From: an uncultured Collinsella sp.
Lineage (GTDB): Bacteria > Actinomycetota > Coriobacteriia > Coriobacteriales > Coriobacteriaceae
Reading direction: 5' to 3'
Assembly: GCA_900545995.1 (NCBI GenBank)
Contig: URBM01000045.1
Coordinates: 1 to 13,221, forward strand
DNA length: 13,221 nt
The position numbers were made by a program, and so were the translations under genes. Below, one piece after another: positions 6,282 through 13,221 of the stretch; position 1 is the stretch's first letter; every line of letters starts with the position of its first letter. Below the pieces are notes generated by a model. It was not told the origin of the DNA and made no database searches. It worked only from the letters and a program-made list of their open reading frames with translations.

Positions 6282-7196
6282 ATGGGTACGGTGAGAAACG
6301 CGCGCGTTAACCAGGGCGGTCCCAAATGCGCGGGCATCGTGGGCCTGGGCCTCATCGGCGGCAGCTTTGCCCGCGGCTATGCGCAGACGGGCGTCCGCGT
6401 GCTGGCCTGGGACCCCGATGATGATGTCATGACGGCCGCCAGCATGGGCACTGTCGCCGGAGAGCTCAACGACGAGACACTCGGCGAATGCGACATCATC
6501 GTCCTTGCCTGCTACCCCGAGGCCTGCATCGAGTGGCTCGAGGCGCATGCCCGGGCACTCGCCGACGCCACCGACACCGAGGCCATCATGGGCCCCGTGG
6601 TGATCGACACGGTGGGCGTCAAGGGCATCGTGTGCGAGCGCGCCTTTGAGCTTGCCCGCGAGCACGGCTTTTACTTTGTGGGTGCGCACCCCATGGCGGG
6701 CACCCAGTTCTCGGGCTACGCGCACTCCCGCGCCGACCTGTTCCAGGGCGCCCCGCTCGTGCTCGTGCCACCCGCGGTGGACGATGCGCTCAAGCTGGAG
6801 CTTTTGGGCCAGGTGCGCGAGATGGTGCGCCCCCTGGGCTTTGGCAAGTTCAGCGTGACCAGCGCCGCCGAGCACGACCGCGTCATCGCCTTCACGAGCC
6901 AGCTTGCGCATGTGGTATCCAACGCCTACGTCAAGAGCCCCACCGCCCAGGTCCACCACGGCTTTTCGGCCGGTAGCTACCGCGATCTCACCCGCGTGGC
7001 GCACCTCAATCCTCAGATGTGGTCCGAGCTTATGATCGACGACGCCGATGCGCTCGCCTTCGAGATCGACCATCTTATCGAATCGCTCGGCGCCTACAGC
7101 CGCGCCCTTAAGGACCGCGACCAGCGCTATCTGGAGAATCTCCTTGCCGAGGGCGACCGCATCAAGCGCGCGATCGACGACGAGGCCTCCCACTAG
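6282..7196 (+). CDS. tyrA: Prephenate dehydrogenase
   Basis: A 304-residue enzyme that oxidatively decarboxylates prephenate to 4-hydroxyphenylpyruvate, the precursor of tyrosine. The N-terminal Rossmann fold carries GLGLIGGSF (21-29), and an Asp at 44 at the end of the second strand (AWDPD) favours NAD+ over NADP+. The catalytic region shows HPMAGTQFSGY (136-146), SQLAH (206-210) and GSYRDLTRVA (231-240), which correspond to the substrate-binding His and Arg residues of bacterial TyrA enzymes. There is no C-terminal ACT domain and no fused chorismate mutase, so this is the short monofunctional form; any tyrosine feedback would have to act through the core. The gene starts three bases after the DAHP synthase stop, and its GGAG ribosome site lies in the last codons of that gene, which suggests translational coupling. 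Confidence 0.94.
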   Translation: MGTVRNARVNQGGPKCAGIVGLGLIGGSFARGYAQTGVRVLAWDPDDDVMTAASMGTVAGELNDETLGECDIIVLACYPEACIEWLEAHARALADATDTEAIMGPVVIDTVGVKGIVCERAFELAREHGFYFVGAHPMAGTQFSGYAHSRADLFQGAPLVLVPPAVDDALKLELLGQVREMVRPLGFGKFSVTSAAEHDRVIAFTSQLAHVVSNAYVKSPTAQVHHGFSAGSYRDLTRVAHLNPQMWSELMIDDADALAFEIDHLIESLGAYSRALKDRDQRYLENLLAEGDRIKRAIDDEASH

Positions 7197-7232
7197 ACCA
7201 CCTATCACGCCAGGTCGAAAGGACCGAAGCTT

Positions 7233-8339
7233 ATGGCGATTACCATCGATATCGACACTGCACGCCCCTACCAGGTGCATGTTGGCACGTTTTTGCTGGA
7301 GCAGGCGGGACCGCTCGTGCGCGCCACTGCCGGCGGCACCAAGGCCGTCATCGTGACGGACACCAACGTGGGCCCGCTCTACCAAATGCCAGTTAAGCAG
7401 AGTCTGGAGGCATCAGGCTACGAGGTGAGCATCTGCACCTTCGAGGCCGGCGAGGCCCATAAGCGCGCCGAGACCTATGTTGCTATTTTGGAGTTTGTGG
7501 CCGAGCACGAGCTTTCGCGCTCCGACGTGATCGTAGCACTCGGCGGCGGCGTCGTGGGCGACGTGGCGGGCTTTGTGGCCGCCACCTACATGCGCGGCTG
7601 CAAGTTTGTGCAGATCCCCACGAGTCTGCTCGCCATGGTGGATTCGTCGGTGGGCGGCAAGACGGCCATCGACCTGGCTGCCGGCAAGAACTTGGCCGGC
7701 GCCTTTTGGCAGCCGAGCGTGGTTATCGCCGACGTGGGGTGCCTGGCCACCCTCACGCCCGAGCAGTTCGCTGACGGCTGCGGCGAGGTCGTCAAGCATG
7801 CCGTGATTGCCGATCCGGAGCTTTTCGTCGAGCTGGAGAAGACCCCGCTCACGCTGGAGCTGCTCAACCAGGATGTGGCCCGCGTGGCGCTTATCATCGC
7901 CCGCAACATCGACATCAAGCGCGCCGTGGTCGTTGCCGACGAGCGCGAAACCAACCAGCGAAAGCTCCTCAACTTTGGACACAGCGCCGGACATGCCGTC
8001 GAGGCCTGCGAGAACTTTGAGCTGGGGCACGGCAACTGCGTGTCAATCGGTATGGGCATCATCACGCGCGCCGCGGCCTTGCACAGCATTTGCGACGCCG
8101 AACTTCCCGCTCGCATCGAGGAGCTCTGCGCGCGCCACGGCCTCAAGACCCGCTGCGAGCTTTCGGCCGACGCCGTCTTTGCCGAGGCACTCCACGACAA
8201 AAAGCGCGCCGGTGACACTATCGACCTGGTAATTCCGCACGACATTGGCCGTTGCAGCATCGACCGCACGCCGCTTTCCACTTTCCACGAACTCATTGCC
8301 GAGGGCCTCGGCCAGAAGGGAGACGCATCCGCATGCTAG
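7233..8339 (+). CDS. aroB: 3-dehydroquinate synthase
   Basis: A 368-residue enzyme converting DAHP to 3-dehydroquinate with NAD+ and a divalent metal (Zn or Co), the second step of the pathway. Motifs include GGGVVGD (104-110, NAD binding), QIPTSLLAMVDSSVGGKTAI (127-146), AGKNLAGAFWQP (150-161), and the metal ligands Glu185 (GCGEVVKH), His250 (LNFGHSAGH) and His266 (LGHGN). The length is normal for the family. It follows tyrA after 36 bases; the ribosome site AAAGGA (7218-7223) sits largely in the loop of a small four-pair hairpin, GGTC with GACC (7213-7225), which might modulate initiation. The last seven bases overlap aroA. The assignment is secure. Confidence 0.96.
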   Translation: MAITIDIDTARPYQVHVGTFLLEQAGPLVRATAGGTKAVIVTDTNVGPLYQMPVKQSLEASGYEVSICTFEAGEAHKRAETYVAILEFVAEHELSRSDVIVALGGGVVGDVAGFVAATYMRGCKFVQIPTSLLAMVDSSVGGKTAIDLAAGKNLAGAFWQPSVVIADVGCLATLTPEQFADGCGEVVKHAVIADPELFVELEKTPLTLELLNQDVARVALIIARNIDIKRAVVVADERETNQRKLLNFGHSAGHAVEACENFELGHGNCVSIGMGIITRAAALHSICDAELPARIEELCARHGLKTRCELSADAVFAEALHDKKRAGDTIDLVIPHDIGRCSIDRTPLSTFHELIAEGLGQKGDASAC

Positions 8340-9652
8340 CCCGCATCACCCCGTCCCCGCTCAAGGGCACCGTTCCCGCCATCGCGTCCAAGTCGATGGC
8401 GCATCGCCTGATCATCTGCGCTGCGCTTGCCAACGGCGAGACACACGTCACCTGTAACACCACCTGCGCCGACATCGAGGCTACGATGCGTTGCCTTACG
8501 GCCCTGGGTGCTCGCATTGAGACCGTCGAGGACGGCTTCCAGGTCCACCCCACCATGAAGAGTATTGAGTTTGGCCTGCTCAAAGCACTTGCCGGCGGCA
8601 CGCTCGACTGCGGCGAGAGTGGCTCCACGCTGCGCTTTATGTTGCCCGTCGCCTGCGCGCTGGGCGCAGAAGCAACTTTTGTGGGTCAGGGACGCTTAGG
8701 CGCCCGCCCGCTGTCCCCGCTCTCGGACGAGATTATCGCCGCCGGCTGCGACCTGCAGGGCCTGGGCGGTTTTCCGCTCAAGACGAGCGGACGCATGCGC
8801 CCGGGCACCTTTGTGCTGCCGGGCAACGTGAGCTCCCAGTACATCTCGGGCCTGCTGCTGGCAGCCCCGTTACTCGCCCAGCCCTCCTGTGTGCAGGTGA
8901 CCGGCCTCATCGAGAGCCGCCCCTACATCAACCTAACGATCCAGGCCATGAAGGCCTTTGGCGTTGAGGTCAACGTCGAGCGCATTCCGGCCAAGGACGG
9001 CCAGCCCGAGGTCACGAACTTCCGCGTGAGCAGCGGCTCGTACCGCACGCCCGGCAGCGTGGCCGTCGAGGGCGACTGGTCCAACGCTGCCTTTTGGCTG
9101 TGTGCCGGCGCTATCGGCACCGACCCCATCACCGTCGAGGGCGTGTCCCTGAGCTCCGCACAGGGCGACCGCAACGTGCTTGCCGCGCTTTCGCGCTTTG
9201 GCGCCCGCATCGTGCGCTCCACCAACGCCGCCACCGTGCAGTCCGACAAGCTCGCCGGCTTTGAGATGAGCGCCCACGACATTCCCGACCTGGTGCCCGT
9301 TATCTCGGCCGTGGCCTCGCTGGCACAGGGCCGCACCTTTATCCGCGATTGCGCCCGCCTGCGTATCAAGGAATCCGACCGCCTGGCCACCACCACCCGC
9401 GAGCTCACCGCGCTGGGCGCGCAGGTGCGTATTGCCGGCGACGACCTCATCATCAAGGGCGTCGATGCCTTTACCGGCGGCGAGGTCGATTCGCACAACG
9501 ACCACCGCATCGCCATGATGGCCGCCATCGCCGCGAGCCGTGCCACCGGCGAGGTCGTGATCCACGGCGCCGAGGCCGTCAACAAGTCCTATCCCGATTT
9601 TTTCGACCACTACCGCCTGCTGGGCGGCAAGGTCACACTCGAGGAGGAATAG
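8333..9652 (+). CDS. aroA: 3-phosphoshikimate 1-carboxyvinyltransferase (EPSP synthase)
   Basis: A 439-residue enzyme that transfers the enolpyruvyl group of PEP to shikimate-3-phosphate, the sixth pathway step. Conserved positions are SKSMAHR (19-25; Lys20, Ser21 and Arg25 match E. coli Lys22, Ser23 and Arg27), GESGSTLRF (94-102), RLGARPLSPL (121-130), SSQYISGLLLAAPL (167-180), Asp319 in DIPDLVP, RIKESDR (344-350) and HNDHRIAM (388-395). The PEP-site loop differs from the E. coli NAGTAMRP form, with Phe at the place of Pro101, which bears on glyphosate response. The frame extends upstream to 8252, but the ATG at 8333 is preferred: GAAGGGAG lies about ten bases before it, and the protein then begins directly at the family start. 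It overlaps aroB by seven bases and ends with the ribosome site of aroC. Confidence 0.96.
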   Translation: MLARITPSPLKGTVPAIASKSMAHRLIICAALANGETHVTCNTTCADIEATMRCLTALGARIETVEDGFQVHPTMKSIEFGLLKALAGGTLDCGESGSTLRFMLPVACALGAEATFVGQGRLGARPLSPLSDEIIAAGCDLQGLGGFPLKTSGRMRPGTFVLPGNVSSQYISGLLLAAPLLAQPSCVQVTGLIESRPYINLTIQAMKAFGVEVNVERIPAKDGQPEVTNFRVSSGSYRTPGSVAVEGDWSNAAFWLCAGAIGTDPITVEGVSLSSAQGDRNVLAALSRFGARIVRSTNAATVQSDKLAGFEMSAHDIPDLVPVISAVASLAQGRTFIRDCARLRIKESDRLATTTRELTALGAQVRIAGDDLIIKGVDAFTGGEVDSHNDHRIAMMAAIAASRATGEVVIHGAEAVNKSYPDFFDHYRLLGGKVTLEEE

Positions 9653-9653
9653 C

Positions 9654-10751
9654 ATGTCCTCGACCTTTGGCAACGTCTTGCACTTAAGCATCTTCGGCCA
9701 ATCGCACTCCCCCGCTATCGGCTGCTCGCTCGATGGCATCCCGGCGGGCATCGCCGTGGACCAGGAGAAGCTGCAGGCCTTCCTCGACCGTCGCGCCCCC
9801 GGCCGCGACGAGACCGCAACCAAACGCCGCGAGGCCGACGCAGCGCATATCATCGCCGGTGTGATCGATGGACATACCACCGGCGCGCCCATCGCCGCGA
9901 TTATCGAGAACACCAACACGCGCTCCAATGATTACACCGAGCTGCGCCGCAAGCCCCGTCCCGGACATGCGGACTTCCCTGCGCGCGTGAAGTATCACAA
10001 CATGCACGATGTCGCTGGTGGCGGGCATTTTTCCGGCCGCCTAACGGCCCCCTTATGCATCGCCGGCGGCATTGCGCTGCAGGCACTTGAGGCCCGCGGC
10101 ATTCAGGTCATGGCGCACGTCGCGCAGATCGGCGGCATCTCCGACCTGCCGATGGACGATATGGTCTATCGCGAGGCCGACCGCAAGGCAATCCTTACGA
10201 ACGATCTGCCGTGCATTGACGCCGCCGCAGCCGGCCGCATGCGCGAGGAGATTCTTGCCGCGCGCGACGAGCTCGACAGCATCGGCGGCATCGTGGAGTG
10301 CGGCATTTACGGGCTTCCCGCGGGCATCGGCGACCCCATGTTCGACGGCATCGAGAACCGCATCGCGCAAATCGCGTTTGGCATTCCCGCCGTAAAGGGC
10401 GTGGAGTTTGGCATGGGCTTTGCCGTGGCCGCCATGCGCGGCAGCGAGAACAACGATCCGTATCGCATCGACGCCGAGACCGGCGAGATCGAGGTTGAGT
10501 CCAACAACGCCGGCGGCATCCTGGGCGGTATTTCGACCGGCGCGCCCGTCATGTGGCGCATGGCCGTAAAGCCAACGCCCTCGATTGGCCGCGAGCAGCA
10601 GACCGTAGACATGGACGCCATGGAAAATGCCGAGCTCTCGATCCACGGCCGCCACGATCCCTGCATCGTCCCCCGAGCCGTCCCCGTAGCCGAAGCAGCC
10701 GCCGCCCTCGCCATCTGGGACGCTCTCCTCGAGGACGCCGCCCAGCTCTAA
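9654..10751 (+). CDS. aroC: Chorismate synthase
   Basis: A 365-residue FMN-dependent enzyme that removes phosphate from EPSP to give chorismate, the seventh and last common step; it needs reduced flavin although there is no net redox change. Signatures are FGNVLHLSIFGQSHSPAIG (5-23), RRAPGRD (46-52), RPGHAD (102-107), GGGHFSGRLTAP (122-133), GGILGGISTG (287-296) and RHDPCIVPRAVPVAEA (333-348). The usual GESHG signature reads GQSHS, but the catalytic His18 is kept. Length is normal. The aroA stop is one base before the ATG, and GAGGAGGA in the last aroA codons serves as a very strong ribosome site. I see no flavin reductase fusion, so reduced FMN must come from elsewhere. Confidence 0.96.
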   Translation: MSSTFGNVLHLSIFGQSHSPAIGCSLDGIPAGIAVDQEKLQAFLDRRAPGRDETATKRREADAAHIIAGVIDGHTTGAPIAAIIENTNTRSNDYTELRRKPRPGHADFPARVKYHNMHDVAGGGHFSGRLTAPLCIAGGIALQALEARGIQVMAHVAQIGGISDLPMDDMVYREADRKAILTNDLPCIDAAAAGRMREEILAARDELDSIGGIVECGIYGLPAGIGDPMFDGIENRIAQIAFGIPAVKGVEFGMGFAVAAMRGSENNDPYRIDAETGEIEVESNNAGGILGGISTGAPVMWRMAVKPTPSIGREQQTVDMDAMENAELSIHGRHDPCIVPRAVPVAEAAAALAIWDALLEDAAQL

Positions 10752-10761
10752 CCCGACTCAC

Positions 10762-10782
10762 CTGGGTTGCCTGCCAACTCAG
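10762..10782 (+). other. Intercistronic hairpin between aroC and pheA
   Basis: CTGGGTTG (10762-10769) pairs with CAACTCAG (10775-10782) over eight pairs, one of them G-T, around a five-base loop. No T-run follows, so it is not an intrinsic terminator. It sits in the longest gap of the operon (53 bases), 22 bases before the pheA start, and could stabilise or process the mRNA or adjust pheA expression. Confidence 0.5.
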
Positions 10783-10804
10783 CCATTACGTGAAAGGGGC
10801 CTCC

Positions 10805-11950
10805 ATGGACCTTGCTGACATCCGCCAGGCCATCGATGGCATCGACACCACGCTCCTCAACAGCTTTGTCGAGCGAATGGACATTGCCACCGAGGTAGCC
10901 AAGTCAAAAATCGAGATGGGCAAGGCCGTCTTCGACCCCGCCCGTGAGCGCTCCAAGCTCAACAACCTCGCCAGCCGCGCGCCCGAGCGCTACAAGGCGC
11001 AGACCATCACCCTGTTCCGTCTCCTCATGAGCATGAGCAAGGCCGAGCAGCAGCGCTACATCAACGAGCTCAAGGGCATCACGGTGTCGCAAAAGGCCCA
11101 TGCCATGGCCGCAGCCTTTGACACACCCTTCCCCCAGACGGCAACCGTCGCCTGCCAGGGCGTCGAAGGTGCCTACAGCCAAATCGCCGCGTGCAAACTC
11201 TTCGACGTGCCCGACATCGCGTTTTTCGAGACCTTCGAAGGCGTTATGCGCGCTGTGCGCGACGGCTTCTGCGAGTTTGGCGTGCTGCCCATCGAGAACT
11301 CCACCGCCGGCTCGGTCAACGCCGTCTACGACCTGCTCGCCCAGTTCGACTTCCACATCGTGCGCTCGCTTCGCCTCAAGATCGACCACAACTTGCTCGT
11401 CAAGCCCGGCACTAAGCTCGCCGACGTGCGCGAGGTCTACAGCCACGGCCAAGCCATTGCCCAGTGTGCCGGCTTTATCGAGTCCCACGACCTGCACGCC
11501 ACCAAGTACCCCAACACCGCCATGTCGGCCGAGATGGTCGCCAGCTCCGGGCGCACCGATGTTGCCGCCATCGCATCGCGCAGCTGCGCGACACTCTATG
11601 GCCTGGAGGTGCTGGAGTCCAACATCCAGGACTCGGACAACAACTACACACGCTTTGTCGTCATCAGCCGCGAGCCACGCGTCTATCCCGGTGCCAACCG
11701 TACCTCGCTCATGATCACCACGGCCAATGAGCCGGGTGCCCTCTATCGCGTGCTCGAGCGCTTCTACGCGCTCAACATCAACCTCATCAAACTCGAGAGC
11801 CGCCCCATCCCCGGCCACAACTTTGAGTTTATGTTCTACTTTGATCTGGACTGTCCCTTTGGCAGCAAGGCCCTCGACGACCTGCTCGATTCGATCGACG
11901 ACGTATGCGAGAGCTTCACCTACTTTGGCAGCTACACGGAGGTGCTCTAG
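10805..11950 (+). CDS. pheA: Bifunctional chorismate mutase / prephenate dehydratase with ACT domain
   Basis: A 381-residue P-protein that turns chorismate into prephenate and then phenylpyruvate. Residues 1-90 form an AroQ-type chorismate mutase. Arg7, Arg24, Lys35, Asp44, Arg47 and Glu48 each sit four positions before their E. coli active-site counterparts. Residues 112-290 are the prephenate dehydratase, with ACQGVEGAYSQIA (116-128), PIENSTAGSV (162-171) and the TRF motif (282-284). Residues about 300-381 are an ACT domain with GALYRVL (311-317) and ESRP (331-334), the two motifs that bind phenylalanine, so feedback inhibition by phenylalanine is expected. The frame is open back to 10553 inside aroC, but ATG 10805 has AAAGGGG five bases upstream and begins at the mutase domain. 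It follows aroC after 53 bases, and the next gene begins immediately at its stop. Confidence 0.96.
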   Translation: MDLADIRQAIDGIDTTLLNSFVERMDIATEVAKSKIEMGKAVFDPARERSKLNNLASRAPERYKAQTITLFRLLMSMSKAEQQRYINELKGITVSQKAHAMAAAFDTPFPQTATVACQGVEGAYSQIAACKLFDVPDIAFFETFEGVMRAVRDGFCEFGVLPIENSTAGSVNAVYDLLAQFDFHIVRSLRLKIDHNLLVKPGTKLADVREVYSHGQAIAQCAGFIESHDLHATKYPNTAMSAEMVASSGRTDVAAIASRSCATLYGLEVLESNIQDSDNNYTRFVVISREPRVYPGANRTSLMITTANEPGALYRVLERFYALNINLIKLESRPIPGHNFEFMFYFDLDCPFGSKALDDLLDSIDDVCESFTYFGSYTEVL

Positions 11951-13182
11951 ATGACCGATACCGCCGCAACCCGCCCCTACGGCGTGCTGGGCCGCGTGCT
12001 GGGCCACAGCTACACCCCGACCATCTACAAGGAGCTGGCGGGGCTTGAGTACGTGCGTTTTGAGCGCGAGCCCGAGGATCTTGAGGATTTTATGACGGGC
12101 GACGAATGGGAGGGCACCAACGTGACCATCCCCTACAAGCGCGCCGTCATGGAATACCTGGACGAGCTGAGCCCGCTCGCCGAGCGCATGGGCAACGTCA
12201 ACACCATCACGCGCCTGCCCGACGGCCGCCTGCACGGCGATAATACTGACTACTTCGGTTTCCAGTGCCTGGTCGAGGAGTTGGGCGTTGAGGTTGCCGG
12301 CAAGAAGGCCCTCGTGCTCGGTGCCACCGGCGGCGCCGGCACCACGGCAAGTATGGTGCTGGGAGACATGGGCGCCATCGTCGTACCCGTGGGTCGCACG
12401 AGCGAGGTCAACTACGACAATATCGCGCAGCAGTCCGACGCCTCCCTACTCGTCAACTGCACGCCCGCCGGCATGTTCCCCCATTGCCCCGACGCGCCTT
12501 GCACGCTCGAAGGCCTCGATGCGCTCGAGGGCGTCATCGACATTGTCTACAACCCCGCCCGCACGGGCCTGATGCTCGAGGCCGAGCGCCGCGGCATCCC
12601 CTGCATCGGCGGCCTGCTTATGCTTGTTGCCCAGGCGGCACAAGCTGTCGAGCGCTATACCGGCAAAGCCACCCCGCGCGAGAGGATCCTGGACGTAACG
12701 GAGCGCCTGTCACGCCGCGAACAGAACATCGCGCTGATCGGCATGCCGGGCTCGGGCAAGACCCGCGTGGGCGAGCAGATCGCCCAGCTCACGGGCCGCG
12801 AGCACATCGATCTCGATCGCGCCCTCGAGGAGCGCCTGGGCATGCCCTGCGCCGACTTTATCATCAAGTGCGGCGAGGCGGCCTTCCGCGAGCAGGAGAC
12901 GGCAGCGCTGGCCGACATCTCCAAGCGCAGCGGCTTGGTGCTCTCCACCGGCGGCGGCGTGGTTACGCGCGACGAGAACTACCCTCTGCTGCACCAAAAC
13001 AGCCAAATCGTGATGCTCAACCGCAAGCTCGACGAGCTCGCCCACAAGGGCCGCCCCATCACCGCGCGCGACGGCATCGACAAGCTGGCCGAGCAGCGTA
13101 TGCCGCGCTACCGCGCCTGGGCCGACTACATCATCGACTCACGCGACTGCGCCGCCAACACCGCCCATGCCCTCCTCGACAC
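11951..13182 (+). CDS. Fused shikimate dehydrogenase - shikimate kinase, 3' end missing
   Basis: One uninterrupted frame carries both pathway steps four and five. Residues 1 to about 250 are an AroE-type NADP-dependent shikimate dehydrogenase: GHSYTPTIY (18-26), NVTIPYK (57-63, catalytic Lys63), GNVNTI (81-86), GDNTDYFGF (97-105, catalytic Asp100), dinucleotide loop GATGGAGTT (124-132), NCTPAGM (169-175), and a C-terminal MLVAQAAQA (224-232). From about 257 a shikimate kinase follows: P-loop GMPGSGKT (264-271), DLDRALEERLG (287-297), FREQE (312-316), STGGGVV (332-338), a lid region with GRPIT (367-371), and RMPRYRAWADYII (383-395). Only the last helix or so of the kinase is lost. The reading frame continues to the window end, but through sequencing adapter. 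The ATG directly follows the pheA stop. No internal stop or frameshift separates the domains. Gene symbol left blank because this is an aroE-aroK fusion. Confidence 0.92.
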
Positions 13183-13221
13183 CTGTCTCTTATACACATC
13201 TGACGCTGCCGACGATAAGGC
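13183..13221 (+). other. Nextera/Tn5 library adapter, not genomic DNA
   Basis: Bases 13183-13201 are exactly the reverse complement of the 19-base Tn5 mosaic end used in tagmentation (CTGTCTCTTATACACATCT). They are followed by GACGCTGCCGACGA (13202-13215), the reverse complement of the Nextera read 1 overhang. The last six bases (13216-13221) are probably the start of an index. The genomic sequence therefore stops at about 13182, and any coding read through this stretch is an artefact. Confidence 0.97.

Noticed and set aside
7213..7225. Small hairpin around the aroB ribosome site as a regulatory switch
   Set aside because: Only four pairs; too weak to claim as a feature on its own, so it is noted only in the aroB entry.
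5268..7385. A 705-codon open frame on the minus strand opposite the DAHP synthase and tyrA genes
   Set aside because: It is a compositional shadow of two certain genes: low-complexity, rich in Gly, Ala, Val, His and Asp, with no ribosome site or recognisable domain.
10904..12235. A 443-codon minus-strand frame opposite pheA and the aroE part
   Set aside because: Same shadow pattern as above; pheA and AroE on the plus strand have full catalytic motifs.
13183..13201. Transposon end (Tn5 inverted repeat)
   Set aside because: The mosaic end is an engineered hybrid of the Tn5 ends and is followed by commercial primer sequence, so it is library adapter and not a natural insertion.
12484..13203. 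A 239-codon Arg-rich plus-strand frame
   Set aside because: It is an out-of-frame shadow of the dehydrogenase-kinase fusion and ends inside the adapter.

Overview
The window is a high-GC bacterial contig end. Codon usage is strongly G/C-biased and shadow reading frames are long. The set of genes is a Coriobacteriia-like one; Collinsella or a close relative is my best guess. This is inference from gene content and protein style, not a database match. No phage, CRISPR array, resistance gene or insertion sequence is visible.

Left part, minus strand (1-5053). Reading right to left, a tRNA-Arg(CCG) gene has a near-consensus promoter and a strong terminator. It is followed by a CtpE-like cation P-type ATPase, a membrane-anchored protein with two N-terminal zinc ribbons, a cytoplasmic cyclophilin-type peptidyl-prolyl isomerase with its own promoter, and the beginning of a TPR protein that runs off the left edge.

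Right part, plus strand (about 5150-13182). This is a compact aromatic amino-acid operon in the order DAHP synthase (type I-beta), prephenate dehydrogenase (tyrA), aroB, aroA, aroC, a three-domain pheA (chorismate mutase, prephenate dehydratase, ACT), and an aroE-aroK fusion. Most junctions overlap or are separated by fewer than 40 bases. It encodes every step from PEP and erythrose-4-phosphate to chorismate except 3-dehydroquinate dehydratase, plus the chorismate branch to phenylpyruvate and hydroxyphenylpyruvate. A terminator-like hairpin lies inside the leader, 33 bases before the first start codon, and suggests attenuation.

The most notable points are the shikimate dehydrogenase-shikimate kinase fusion, the leader hairpin with an overlapping short reading frame, and an ATPase with PQGL in place of the usual PEGL and an unusual basic tail. 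There is also a technical artefact: the last 39 bases are Nextera/Tn5 library adapter and not genomic DNA, so the fused gene is cut by the end of the contig. I see a well-organised but largely conventional biosynthetic locus rather than a wholly new system.
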